Shown piece after piece: positions 8,366 to 17,112 of a stretch of 46,412 nt of DNA (its first letter is position 1; every line of letters begins with the position of its first letter). The DNA is from Rhodoferax sp. (GTDB lineage: Bacteria > Pseudomonadota > Gammaproteobacteria > Burkholderiales > Burkholderiaceae_C). The position numbers and the translations under genes are program-made. The stretch lies in contig JARXAM010000123.1 of NCBI GenBank assembly GCA_029865845.1, positions 1 to 46,412 on the forward strand, in the 5' to 3' direction. The notes below the pieces were generated by a model, which searched no databases, was not told where the DNA came from, and saw nothing but the letters and a program-made list of their open reading frames with translations.

Positions 8366-10270
8366 ATGGAACCTGGGGCCAATCGTGCACTGGGTCAATC
8401 TGTGTCTGCTTCCAAATCGTCTCTTGCTGCACTTACCTTGGGTGCTATCGGCGTCGTGTACGGCGACATTGGCACCAGTGTGCTGTATGCACTCAAAGAA
8501 GTGTTTGGTTCTGGCCATGTGCCTTTCACCGAAGCCAACGTTTACGGCATTCTTTCCATTTTTTTCTGGACGCTGACGGTCATCGTGTCCATCAAGTACG
8601 TGGTGCTCGTGCTTCGGGCAGACAACCACGGCGAGGGCGGCTTGGTGGCGATGCTGGCGCTCGCATCCCAGTCGGTGCGCGACAAGCCCCGACTGCGCAA
8701 AGTGCTGCTCATCATCGGTATTTTTGGAACCTGCCTGTTTTATGGTGACGGCGTCATCACGCCTGCCATCTCGGTGTTGTCCGCCGTTGAGGGGCTGGAG
8801 GTCATTTCCCCCGCCTTCAAACGGTATGTGATTCCGTTGACGTTGGTGATTTTGCTGTGCCTGTTTGCGGTCCAGAAGCGGGGAACGGCCGGCATTGGCA
8901 AGTTTTTTGGTCCCATTACGGTGCTATGGTTCTTTACCATTGCCGGGTTGGGTGTGAGCCACATCGTGGACCAGCCTCGTATTTTGTGGGCCATCAGCCC
9001 GGTCTATGCCATCAGTTTTATATGGCAGCATCCGGGCACCACCTTCATTATTCTGGGGGCGGTCGTGCTGTGTGTGACGGGCGGCGAAGCACTTTATGCA
9101 GACATGGGCCACTTTGGCAAGCGCCCCATACGGATAGCCTGGTTCTCCGTGGTCATGCCCGCGTTGACCCTGAACTACTTTGGCCAGGGTGCGCTGCTCT
9201 TGGATCAGCCAGAGGCCGTCAAAAATCCGTTCTACCTCATGGCGCCGGATTGGGCCTTGCTGCCCTTGGTGGCGCTGGCCACCATGGCCACGGTGATTGC
9301 CTCGCAGGCGCTGATTTCCGGTGCGTTCTCTGTCACCAAACAAGTGATTCAGTTGGGCTACTTGCCCCGCTTGCGCATCGACCACACCAGCGTCAAGGAC
9401 ACCGGGCAGATATATATGCCTTTTGTGAACTGGGGCTTGTTTGTGGCTATTGTGCTGGCGGTCGTCATGTTCAAGTCTTCCAGCAACCTCGCGGCAGCTT
9501 ACGGCATCGCCGTGTGCACGGACATGTTGATCACGACGGTGCTGACCTTCTTTGTCATCCGCCATGGCTGGAAGTACCCCTTGTGGTTGTGCGTGGTGGC
9601 GACTGGATTTTTCTTCATCGTAGATTTCGCGTTTTGGGCTTCCAACCTGCTCAAACTCTTCGAGGGCGGATGGTTCCCCTTGGTCATTGGCGGTGCGATC
9701 TTTACCTTGATGATGACCTGGAAAGACGGTCGGCACGCACTTAATGAAAAGCTCAGGGCAGACGCCCTCGACTTGAAAAGTTTCTTGGAAGCGGTGTTTG
9801 TCAGCCCGCCGGTGCGGGTGGAGGGAACGGCCGTCTTCCTGACGGCGGACCCCTCTAGCGTCCCGAATGCACTTTTGCACAACCTCAAGCACAACAAGGT
9901 ACTCCATACGCATAACTTATTTGTGACGGTGCGCAACCATGAGGTGCCTTGGATTGGGCTGGACAAACGTTTGCAGATCGAGTCCTTGGGGCATGACTGC
10001 TGGCAGGTGAACATCAATTACGGCTTCAAGAACGACCCGGACGTGCCCAAGGCCCTGGAGCAAATGCGGGGTCGCGGGTGCGCGGTGGACCCCATGTCCA
10101 CCAGCTACTTTCTGTCGCGGGACACGGTGGTGCCCACCCTGGGTGCGGGCATGGCGCCCTGGCGTGAGAAGCTGTTTGCCCAGATGCACCACAACGCCAG
10201 TGCGGCAGCCGATTTTCTGAATCTGCCCAATAACTCGGTGGTGGAGTTGGGCTCCAAAATCGAGATATAG
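8366..10270 (+). CDS. kup: Low-affinity potassium transport system protein Kup
   Basis: Inner-membrane K+/H+ symporter for potassium uptake. The sequence opens with the Kup hallmark [20 protein letters not shown] and shows about 12 membrane helices up to residue about 460, followed by a cytoplasmic domain of about 170 residues as expected. Length is 634 residues from ATG 8366. Note that AAGGA abuts this ATG with no spacer, which is poor for initiation; a GTG at 8402 would give an N-terminus [13 protein letters not shown] closer to homologues, so the start is uncertain. It sits between gshA and gshB; glutathione and K+ transport are functionally connected in other bacteria, although through KefB/KefC rather than Kup. 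Confidence 0.94.
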   Translation: MEPGANRALGQSVSASKSSLAALTLGAIGVVYGDIGTSVLYALKEVFGSGHVPFTEANVYGILSIFFWTLTVIVSIKYVVLVLRADNHGEGGLVAMLALASQSVRDKPRLRKVLLIIGIFGTCLFYGDGVITPAISVLSAVEGLEVISPAFKRYVIPLTLVILLCLFAVQKRGTAGIGKFFGPITVLWFFTIAGLGVSHIVDQPRILWAISPVYAISFIWQHPGTTFIILGAVVLCVTGGEALYADMGHFGKRPIRIAWFSVVMPALTLNYFGQGALLLDQPEAVKNPFYLMAPDWALLPLVALATMATVIASQALISGAFSVTKQVIQLGYLPRLRIDHTSVKDTGQIYMPFVNWGLFVAIVLAVVMFKSSSNLAAAYGIAVCTDMLITTVLTFFVIRHGWKYPLWLCVVATGFFFIVDFAFWASNLLKLFEGGWFPLVIGGAIFTLMMTWKDGRHALNEKLRADALDLKSFLEAVFVSPPVRVEGTAVFLTADPSSVPNALLHNLKHNKVLHTHNLFVTVRNHEVPWIGLDKRLQIESLGHDCWQVNINYGFKNDPDVPKALEQMRGRGCAVDPMSTSYFLSRDTVVPTLGAGMAPWREKLFAQMHHNASAAADFLNLPNNSVVELGSKIEI

Positions 10271-10326
10271 GCTGGAGCCCCCCACGCTGTGCCGCTGCGC
10301 CGGGCGGTATCGCTGACAATGCCAGC

Positions 10327-11544
10327 ATGCGATTCTTCCAAGATCTGAGCCCCTCGGCGTTGACCGCAGGGTTTGTGGCGGTGCTGGTGGGCTTTACCAG
10401 CTCGGTGGCTATCGTGTTTCAGGCAGCCTTGGCCCTGGGGGCCACGCCAGAGATGGTCGCCTCCTGGATGTGGGCGCTGGGCATTGGCATGGGGCTGTGC
10501 TCCTTGCTCCCTTCGTTGTGGTGGAAGAAGCCGGTCATGGTGGCTTGGAGTACCCCCGGTGCCGCAGTGATTGCCAGCGCGGCCACTGCTGGCGGGTTCA
10601 CCATGTCCGAGGGCGTGGGCGCGTTCATGCTGAGTGCGGTGCTCATCATCGTGGTCGGGGCGACTGGCTGGTTTGAGCGGGTGATGAACCGCATTCCTCT
10701 TGCGTTGGCAAGTGCCTTGCTGGCGGGTGTGCTGGCCCGGTTTGGGTTGCAGGGCTTTGTCGCCGCGCAAACAGCGCTGCCCTTGGTCGCTCTGATGCTG
10801 GTGACGTATTTGCTGGGCAAGCGTTTTTTGCCCCGGTATGCCATACCGCTGACCTTGCTGATCGCCGTGGTGTTTGCCGCCATTCGTACACCGTTTTCCG
10901 CTGCCGGCATTCACCTGGGGTGGACCACGCCCGTGTTCGTGGCTCCGACCTTCACATGGGCCGCCTTCGTTAGCATGGCGTTGCCTCTATGGGTGGTGAC
11001 CATGGCTTCACAAAACCTTCCTGGCGTCGCCGCGATACGGGCCGCCGGCTTTGCCGACCGACAGGCGCAAGGGGGCGACCGGGGCATTCCCATCTCCAAG
11101 GTCATTACCCTGACAGGGTTGATGACCTTGGTGCTGGCACCTTTCGGTGCCTTCGCCCTGAACCTGAGTGCCATTACTGCAGCCATCTGCATGGGGCCAC
11201 AAGCCCATGCCAACCCTGCGCGCCGCTACACGGCGGCAGCCACCTGCGGCGCCATGTATGTGGCGATAGGCCTGCTTGGCGCGGCCATTACGGGCGTGTT
11301 GACGGCATTCCCCAAAGAGTTGGTGGCCGCCATTGCTGGCTTGGCCTTGCTGGGCACCATAGGCGCTGCCATGCATGCGGCGTTGCAGGATGAGCGCAAC
11401 CGCGAAGCCGCGCTCATTACCTTCTTAGTGACGCTCAGCGGTGTGGTGATCGCCGGTATCGGCTCGGCCTTTTGGGGCGTAGTGGCTGGGGCGTTGGCGC
11501 TTTTGGTGCAACATGTAGGCCGTGCGCCGCAAGCCAAGGGCTAA
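10327..11544 (+). CDS. benE: BenE family benzoate/H+ symporter-like permease
   Basis: Integral inner-membrane protein of 405 residues with about 11-12 hydrophobic helices. Family features include the N-terminal FQDLSPSALTAGFVAVLVGFTSS, the PVMVAWSTPGAAVIAS loop, and MASQNLPGVAAIRAAGF in the central helix region. BenE of Acinetobacter takes up benzoate, but no aromatic-catabolism gene is seen here. The gene lies between kup and gshB on the same strand, so its substrate may be something else and the symbol is a family label. Start ATG 10327 follows kup by 56 nt. Confidence 0.85.
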   Translation: MRFFQDLSPSALTAGFVAVLVGFTSSVAIVFQAALALGATPEMVASWMWALGIGMGLCSLLPSLWWKKPVMVAWSTPGAAVIASAATAGGFTMSEGVGAFMLSAVLIIVVGATGWFERVMNRIPLALASALLAGVLARFGLQGFVAAQTALPLVALMLVTYLLGKRFLPRYAIPLTLLIAVVFAAIRTPFSAAGIHLGWTTPVFVAPTFTWAAFVSMALPLWVVTMASQNLPGVAAIRAAGFADRQAQGGDRGIPISKVITLTGLMTLVLAPFGAFALNLSAITAAICMGPQAHANPARRYTAAATCGAMYVAIGLLGAAITGVLTAFPKELVAAIAGLALLGTIGAAMHAALQDERNREAALITFLVTLSGVVIAGIGSAFWGVVAGALALLVQHVGRAPQAKG

Positions 11545-11604
11545 CCCGGCGTCCGAAGGGGCGCTGAGCCCGCTCCCACACCCCATTTATTGCAGAAAGA
11601 CACC

Positions 11605-12567
11605 ATGCACATTCTTTTCGTGGCTGACCCTCTGGAGTCGTTCAAGATATACAAGGACACCACGTTCTCCATGATGCGTGAGGCCCAACAGCGCGGTCAC
11701 CGCCTGAGTGCCTGCGAACCCCGGGACATCATGTGGCAGCGTGGCGGCGTCGTGACGGCATGCGTGCGCGACATCACACTCACCGGTGCCCCCGATGTGT
11801 GGTTCAGCGCCGCGCCGCGCAAGCCCGCCGAACGGCACCAGGCGCTCAAGGATTTCGACTGCGTGGTCATGCGCAAAGACCCGCCGTTTGACAGCGAATT
11901 TTTCTATGCCACGCACCTGCTAGAGCAGGCCGAGCGAGAGGGTGCCAAGGTATTCAACAAACCCCGCGCCTTGCGTGACCATCCCGAAAAACTGGCGATT
12001 CTGGAGTTTCCCCAGTTCATTGGCCCCACCCTCGTCACCCGGAATGCAGACGATGTAAGACGCTTCCATGCGGAGCACCGCGACATCATCTTGAAACCGC
12101 TGGATGGCATGGGGGGCATGGGCATCTTCCGCGTGAAGGATGACAGACTGAATCTGGGCGGCATTATTGAGACGCTGAACAAGGATGGTGCGCAGACCTT
12201 GATGGTGCAGAAGTTCTTGCCCGCCATCCAACACGGCGACAAACGGGTGTTGGTGATCGGTGGCAAGCCCGTGCCTTTTTGTCTGGCGCGCATCCCGCAG
12301 GGTGGGGAAGTGCGGGGCAACCTGGCGGCGGGTGGCAAGGGAGTCGCTCAGCCGCTCACCGACACTGACCGCGCGATTGCAGAGGCCCTGGGACCGATTT
12401 TGGCCGCACGAGGGCTGCTATTGGTGGGCTTGGACATCATTGGCGAGAGCCTGACGGAGATCAACGTCACCAGCCCCACGTGCTTTCAAGAAATCACGGA
12501 CCAAACCGGCTTTGATGTGCCTGCCATGTTTGTCGACGCGCTGGAGGCGGCGCAGTCGCGTGCCTGA
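11605..12567 (+). CDS. gshB: Glutathione synthetase
   Basis: Second step of glutathione synthesis: ATP-dependent addition of glycine to gamma-glutamylcysteine. The 320-residue protein is the standard bacterial GshB length. It starts with MHILFVADPLESFKIYKD and carries the ATP-grasp elements KPLDGMGGMGIF, the MVQKFLP strand with DKRVLVIGGKP, and the C-terminal EINVTSPTCFQEI metal and substrate loop. The ATG at 11605 is chosen because homologues begin with MHI/MNILFVxDP. It completes the pathway begun by gshA, with kup and benE in between. Confidence 0.95.
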   Translation: MHILFVADPLESFKIYKDTTFSMMREAQQRGHRLSACEPRDIMWQRGGVVTACVRDITLTGAPDVWFSAAPRKPAERHQALKDFDCVVMRKDPPFDSEFFYATHLLEQAEREGAKVFNKPRALRDHPEKLAILEFPQFIGPTLVTRNADDVRRFHAEHRDIILKPLDGMGGMGIFRVKDDRLNLGGIIETLNKDGAQTLMVQKFLPAIQHGDKRVLVIGGKPVPFCLARIPQGGEVRGNLAAGGKGVAQPLTDTDRAIAEALGPILAARGLLLVGLDIIGESLTEINVTSPTCFQEITDQTGFDVPAMFVDALEAAQSRA

Positions 12568-12745
12568 CGTGCCAGCACCCGCCCACGTAGTCCCTACGCG
12601 TCATTAGCACTTCTTCACAGTGAGTCGCTTTTGGACACTTGGGGCTGCGTGTTCGCCTTGCATTCGGCATGGCAAGCCGCAGAATCCACGCCACATGGTT
12701 CGCTACACATCGGAGTGCAGCGGCATGCCACTGGAGAGTTTCCCT

Positions 12746-13300
12746 ATGAGTGTTCGCGCAAGCCTTTTCTTGGCCAGTTTGTTGTGGGTCAGCGTTACCC
12801 ACGCCCAACTGCTAGGCACCATCACTGCATCTTCCACCACACCCAAAGTGGGTGAGCCCGTCACCATCACCGCCAACATTGATGTCGTCAACGGCAACTA
12901 CTGTGGCTTTGTGGTGGGCTTTGGAGACGGGACATTCAAAGATGCCGTCAGTGACGTGAGCAACCCCGTGCCGCTGGTGATCACACGCAGCTACGACAAA
13001 CCCGGTTCGTACCACGTCACCCTGGGGGGCAAGAATGTGCAAAACCACCCCAACTGCGGTGGCCCCGAACGCGCGGTCGATATCGTGGTGACGGGTGTTG
13101 CCAAAGCCGCCGTGCCTGCCAAACCCGCTGATGTGTGCGAAAAGCCATGGAAATTGGCAGGCAAACCCCATGCGAAAACCGGTGCCTTCACGTGTGCGGC
13201 CAAGCCGGGTACGCCGTTTCCCGCAGCCAAGCCCGCATGCGCTGGGGACCTGGGTTATTTCGAAAACACCAAAAAAGGGCAATACGGCTGCAAACCCTGA
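12746..13300 (+). CDS. Exported protein with PKD/Ig-like domain, function unknown
   Basis: A 184-residue predicted secreted protein. The signal peptide is MSVRASLFLASLLWVSVTHA with cleavage after AHA-like THA. The mature part begins LLGTITASSTTPKVGEPVTI, then GFGDGTFKD and SYDKPGSYHVTLGG, the spacing of a PKD or Ig-like beta-sandwich (about residues 22-120). A Cys-containing C-terminal half has three short segments of repeated style (CEKPWKLAGKP, TCAAKPGTPFP, ACAGDLGYFENTKKGQYGC). ATG 12746 has a GGAGAG ribosome site 7 nt upstream, which decides the start. No partner gene is apparent; it lies alone between gshB and the convergent amidotransferase gene. Function not recognised. Confidence 0.75.
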   Translation: MSVRASLFLASLLWVSVTHAQLLGTITASSTTPKVGEPVTITANIDVVNGNYCGFVVGFGDGTFKDAVSDVSNPVPLVITRSYDKPGSYHVTLGGKNVQNHPNCGGPERAVDIVVTGVAKAAVPAKPADVCEKPWKLAGKPHAKTGAFTCAAKPGTPFPAAKPACAGDLGYFENTKKGQYGCKP

Positions 13301-13313
13301 CGCGTCTTGACCT

Positions 13314-14201
13314 TTACCCCGCAGCCGAGGCTGCCAGGGCTGCGGCTTTGGCCTCTTGTGCTTCTCGCTGCGCAGCGGCAGCGGCGGCCGCTGCGGTCAG
13401 CGTGGCTTTGCAAAGGGCGCGGGTGAGCGGGCGTCCATCCACGAAGGCCTGCAGTTCGCCGCTTTGCATCGCCACCCAGGCCTCGTTGGTGGTCAGTGGT
13501 TCGGTCACCACGATGACCTGTCGATCTTCGGGTCCATTGAGGTCAGAGAGGTCTACCGTGACATCCTCGTCTTTGAGCTGCACTTCGGGGAAGGGGTGTT
13601 GCCTGAGCACATAGCAGAGTTTGGTGCTCGCATGGGCCCATAAGGCCTGGCCGTTGCTTAACAAGAAGTTGAAGGTTCCGTGCTGGGCGATTTGAGGCAC
13701 CAGTTCAGCCAATGTGCGCGTGAGTTCTTCGACGGTGGGCACCCTGACGTGCGACTTGTTGAGCTCTTGCAACAACCAGCAAAAGGCCCACTCGCTGTCG
13801 GTACTTCCTACCGGCTTGAAGCTACCGTGCAGGTGTGGGCTGAACTCTTTGAGATCGCCGTTGTGGGCAAACACCCAATACCGCCCCCACAACTCACGGG
13901 TAAACGGGTGGCAGTTTTCCAGGGTCACCGCGCCCACAGTGGCCTTGCGCACATGGGCTACTACGTTGTGGCTCTTGATGGGGTAGCTCTTGAGCATTGC
14001 CGCAATGGGGGAGGTGGATGCACTCTCCTTGTCCACAAAATGCCGCGCTGCCTTGCCCGGCTGGGTGCCCTCGCTCTCAAAGAAGGCGATGCCCCAACCA
14101 TCTGAGTGGTGATCCGTACAGCCGCCGCGCTGCGAAAAGCCGGTGAAGCTCAAGGTGAGGCTGGCCGGCAGGTGGCTGTTCATTCCAAGCAGTTGGCACA
14201 T
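13314..14201 (-). CDS. Class II glutamine amidotransferase (YafJ-type)
   Basis: N-terminal-nucleophile amidotransferase of 295 residues. The second residue is Cys (MCQLLGMNS), which becomes the catalytic nucleophile after Met removal. Further family landmarks are HSDGWGIAFF, HNVVAHVRKATVG, the FAHNGDL oxyanion region, and SDSEWAF-type segment STDSEWAFCW. Family members hydrolyse glutamine or gamma-glutamyl amides; YafJ/DUG3-like proteins have been connected with gamma-glutamyl metabolism, which is notable beside gshB, but the native substrate is unknown. The C-terminal tail (about 265-295) is very Ala-rich and low in complexity. It converges with the exported-protein gene 13 nt away. Confidence 0.88.
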   Translation of the reverse strand: MCQLLGMNSHLPASLTLSFTGFSQRGGCTDHHSDGWGIAFFESEGTQPGKAARHFVDKESASTSPIAAMLKSYPIKSHNVVAHVRKATVGAVTLENCHPFTRELWGRYWVFAHNGDLKEFSPHLHGSFKPVGSTDSEWAFCWLLQELNKSHVRVPTVEELTRTLAELVPQIAQHGTFNFLLSNGQALWAHASTKLCYVLRQHPFPEVQLKDEDVTVDLSDLNGPEDRQVIVVTEPLTTNEAWVAMQSGELQAFVDGRPLTRALCKATLTAAAAAAAAQREAQEAKAAALAASAAG

Positions 14202-14265
14202 GCAAACAGTTTACTCCGCAGGGTAGCCAACTGCACCAGGGCACCTGGACGGATTGCGCATGGGT

Positions 14266-14457
14266 TTATGAGCGAAACTGCGACCACAGTTTGCCGCCGG
14301 TGGCCCAGTTTTCGCGCTTTACTTCCGTGATGATGATCTCTACCGACTCGGGCGAACAGCCCAGCGTCTGCACGGTGACGCGGGTCACTTCTTCGACCAA
14401 TTGTTGTTTTTGCTCCGGTGAGCGGCCTTCAAACATTTCTACATGGTAGGTGGGCAT
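14266..14457 (-). CDS. 4-oxalocrotonate tautomerase-family protein
   Basis: A 63-residue member of the 4-OT superfamily of small homo-oligomeric tautomerases. Numbering from the Pro after Met, the catalytic base Pro1 is present, Arg11 is present in EGRS, and the GG at 53-54 is kept. A gapless comparison with XylH as I remember it shows Glu at position 39 in place of Arg39, and Trp at 50 in place of Phe50. A tautomerase fold is therefore secure, but classical 4-oxalocrotonate activity is doubtful. No catechol meta-cleavage genes are nearby. It lies 64 nt upstream of the amidotransferase gene on the same strand and diverges from the glycosyltransferase. Confidence 0.87.
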   Translation of the reverse strand: MPTYHVEMFEGRSPEQKQQLVEEVTRVTVQTLGCSPESVEIIITEVKRENWATGGKLWSQFRS

Positions 14458-14528
14458 GGTCTTCCTTCAAAGGGGGTGGGGCATGCAGATTAGACTGCGA
14501 GGGTCCGTATTCTCCATCGACCCATCCT

Positions 14529-16031
14529 GTGCCAATTTTGATTTTTCGTAACCCCCAAAGGTTTTTGCGTTGGGGCCTTTTGGCGGTATGCGTGCTGCAT
14601 GTTGCACTGGGCGCGGCACTGGGTTTATCGGTCGATGAGGCGCATTACCTGCTGTATGCCGCCCATCCGGCCCTGAGCTACTTCGACCATCCGCCGCTGG
14701 TGGGGTGGGTGCAAATACCGTTGGTGGCGTGGAATGCGCCGGTTGCCGTGCTGCGCGTGGTGCCCGGTGTGTGCTGGCTGCTCACCGTGTGGGGTGTGCA
14801 CCGGCTGACGCTGCGCCTGTTTACGGGGCAGCCCTTGGCGCAGCACGCTGCGCTGGCCGCCGCGCTGGCACTGGCGCTGGCACCTTTGCTGCATGTGCTG
14901 GGCATAGGCCTGTTGCCCGACACCTTGTTGATGGCGCTGACAGTGGCCCTGATGAACCAAACCTGGACCCTGATGCAACCCGCCGCCGTCACCCGCGTGG
15001 CACCGTGGTTGGTGTTGGGGGTGTTGCTGGGGCTTTCGGGCCTGGCCAAGTACACGGCTTTCTTTACCGCCCTGGCCATCGCTGTGTGCGTGGTGGGTGT
15101 TCACGGGGCGCGGGTGTTGCGCGTGCCTGCGGCGTGGGGCGCAGTGCTCATCGCCGCATTGCTGATCACGCCGGTGCTGATATGGAACGCCCAGAACCAT
15201 TGGGTGTCGTTTGCCTACCAGCTCGCCCATGGCCGAGGCAGCGTGTGGCAGCTGTCGCACGTGCTGCGCTTTGGGGTGACGCAGATGCTGGTCTTTGGAC
15301 CCCTGTTGCTTTTTGCATGGGCGGGTTGGCGACGTGCTCCGGCGGGTAGGCGTCCCTTGGTCTGGTTGGGCCTCATTCCCCTGGCCATCTTTGCATACAT
15401 GTCTGGGGGCGGTACTGCATTGCCGCACTGGACAGCGCCCTCGTGGGTGGCGCTGGCACCCTTTGCAGGCTGGGGGGTGGCGTGGGCCTGGCGCAGTGCG
15501 GCACGCCGACTGCTGGTCCTGTTGGCAGGCTTGCAAGCGCTGGTTTGTGTCGCCCTGATGGGCTTGATGGGGAGCGCGGGTTGGCCAGTCATTGCGGGCA
15601 GTGACGCTGCGGTAGCGCCCCAGCCCAATCCGTTTGCTGACTTGCACGGGTGGGATGTGGCGGGTGCCCGCGCCCAGGCACTGGCTGCTCAGCAGGGCCT
15701 CCCCCGCATTGCCGTGCAAAACTGGACCTTGGGCAGTCGTGCCGCCTGGTATGCCCGGCCTTTGCCAGTGTTTGTGCTGGAGGAGGGTGATTCCCAATTT
15801 CAACTCTGGGCCGGTGCGCTGCCTGCGGGCGAAGGCGCGCTGCTCGTGGACTGGTCCCACATGGCCTATGAGCCACCGGTGGGTGATCACGGCTTTGCGT
15901 CGTGTACTTTGCTGGAGAGTTTGCCAGTACAACACTGGGGCATGCCCTTGGCCTCTTTCAGGTTTTATGACTGCCGGGGTTGGTCGGGTGCCACGCCACA
16001 GCCGCGGCTTACACTCGCGCCCACCTCCTAA
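14529..16031 (+). CDS. Glycosyltransferase family 39-like membrane protein (ArnT/PMT type)
   Basis: A 500-residue polytopic inner-membrane protein. The first periplasmic loop has the family signature DEAHYLLYA followed by SYFDHPPLVGW, as in ArnT and other PMT_2 enzymes that move a sugar from a polyprenyl phosphate donor to lipid A, protein or another lipid. About 10-11 hydrophobic helices are followed by a periplasmic C-terminal domain (about 380-500). GTG 14529 is chosen because the translated residues before it are not hydrophobic or conserved-looking. A PAP2 phosphatase gene starts 6 nt downstream, suggesting a two-gene operon for lipid-linked sugar or phosphate metabolism at the outer inner-membrane face. 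Acceptor and sugar are unknown. Confidence 0.85.
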   Translation: MPILIFRNPQRFLRWGLLAVCVLHVALGAALGLSVDEAHYLLYAAHPALSYFDHPPLVGWVQIPLVAWNAPVAVLRVVPGVCWLLTVWGVHRLTLRLFTGQPLAQHAALAAALALALAPLLHVLGIGLLPDTLLMALTVALMNQTWTLMQPAAVTRVAPWLVLGVLLGLSGLAKYTAFFTALAIAVCVVGVHGARVLRVPAAWGAVLIAALLITPVLIWNAQNHWVSFAYQLAHGRGSVWQLSHVLRFGVTQMLVFGPLLLFAWAGWRRAPAGRRPLVWLGLIPLAIFAYMSGGGTALPHWTAPSWVALAPFAGWGVAWAWRSAARRLLVLLAGLQALVCVALMGLMGSAGWPVIAGSDAAVAPQPNPFADLHGWDVAGARAQALAAQQGLPRIAVQNWTLGSRAAWYARPLPVFVLEEGDSQFQLWAGALPAGEGALLVDWSHMAYEPPVGDHGFASCTLLESLPVQHWGMPLASFRFYDCRGWSGATPQPRLTLAPTS

Positions 16032-16037
16032 AACCCC

Positions 16038-16859
16038 ATGCCCATGCTGCCTGTCCCCTCTACGCCCCATGCCCTCGCCAGCCCGGTATCTGCCCGCACC
16101 TGGTGGTGGCCCTTGGTGATTTTTGTGTTGGGCACGCCCCTGTGGCTGCAGGTGGGGGAGCCCGCTTCTTTTGTGGCTATCAACCAATGGTGTGGGCCCG
16201 TGGCGGCGGAGTTCTGGACGGCGCTGTCCCTCATGGGCAATGGATGGGCGGTACTCGCGGTGACAGCGCCTTTGTTGGTGTTTGCGCCTGGGCTGATGGT
16301 GGCTTGGCTATGCGCGGCACCGTTTGCCGTGTTGTTTGCCCGTACCGGCAAATTCTTTATTGAAAGCCCGCGTCCGGCAGCGGTGGTGGACAACGCGCAG
16401 ATGCGCATCGTGGGCGAGGTACTGCATAACGTATCCATGCCCTCCGGGCACACGCTGACCGCATTTGCAGTGGCCTCTGGCATTTACTTCGCGCTCCCGC
16501 TGGCGCAGCGTCGGCGGTATGGGTGGTTATGGGTACTGGCGGCGGGCGCGGGGCTGTCTCGCATCGCCGTAGGTGCGCATTGGCCGGGCGACGTGGTGGT
16601 GGGGGCCAGCTTGGGCATGCTCGCGGGTTTACTGGGGCACCAGGTGTGGATGCGCTTGCCGGCACACCAGTTGGTGGCCACTGCGTGGGGCGTGCGCACG
16701 GCGGCCTTGCTGGTGGCCTCGTCCATTCTGTTTTTGCTGACCGAAGTGCAGGACTTTGCGGAAAACCGCGCCGTGCAGCAGGTGTTGGCGGTGGTGGCGA
16801 TAGTGAGTTTGACGGGATATCTATGGCAGATGGTCCAGGGAAAGCGCCGCAGGGAATAA
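16038..16859 (+). CDS. PAP2-family membrane phosphatase
   Basis: A 273-residue membrane protein with the three-part type 2 phosphatidic acid phosphatase signature: K-x6-RP in KFFIESPRP (Lys105), PSGH at residues 135-138, and SRIAVGAHWPGD with the active-site His. Relatives dephosphorylate undecaprenyl pyrophosphate, lipid A or phospholipids on the periplasmic side. Around six hydrophobic segments are present, including a pair of extra C-terminal helices after the catalytic core (about 215-270). The tight 6-nt spacing after the GT39-like gene suggests that both act on the same polyprenyl or lipid A substrate. An internal ATG two codons downstream is an alternative start. Confidence 0.88.
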   Translation: MPMLPVPSTPHALASPVSARTWWWPLVIFVLGTPLWLQVGEPASFVAINQWCGPVAAEFWTALSLMGNGWAVLAVTAPLLVFAPGLMVAWLCAAPFAVLFARTGKFFIESPRPAAVVDNAQMRIVGEVLHNVSMPSGHTLTAFAVASGIYFALPLAQRRRYGWLWVLAAGAGLSRIAVGAHWPGDVVVGASLGMLAGLLGHQVWMRLPAHQLVATAWGVRTAALLVASSILFLLTEVQDFAENRAVQQVLAVVAIVSLTGYLWQMVQGKRRRE

Positions 16860-16972
16860 GCCCATTGCTCTCACAGCCAATAGGTCTTTAGCTATAAATA
16901 CAGTAGCAAATACCCCCGCGACCTGAGGGACTAATGGCGAGAGGACATGGGTTTTCTGTCATGATCGACCTA

Positions 16973-17112
16973 CCTTTAGGGGAGTAGCAATCCCGGCGCG
17001 CAGGTGCCGGGTTCGCATGTTTCGTCAGTACGTCGCGCGTGGTGTTCTACCACTTCCCCGGCCGGAACATGCAGAGACGCCGTGCGGCGATCTCCCGCAA
17101 GACCTACTGGGA
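16973..17112 (+). ncRNA. yybP-ykoY (manganese) riboswitch upstream of terC
   Basis: The leader contains both conserved loop strands of this class. The 5' strand reads TAGGGGAGTAGC (16977-16988) and the 3' strand reads CCGCAAGACCTA (17095-17106); TAGG and CCTA can close the outer helix. Between them are stems CCCGGC/GCCGGG (16992-17011), GCATGTTTC/GGAACATGC (17015-17072) capped by GTGGT/ACCAC (17039-17053), and GAGA-CGCCG/CGGCG-TCTC (17074-17095). Known members bind Mn2+ and control Mn exporters such as MntP and Alx/TerC proteins, which fits the terC gene starting 28 nt downstream. Boundaries are approximate. Confidence 0.85.

Noticed and set aside
14625..16187. A 520-codon minus-strand frame opposite the GT39-like gene
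   Set aside because: Gln/His-rich translation typical of antisense frames; the plus-strand frame has clear membrane-protein signatures.
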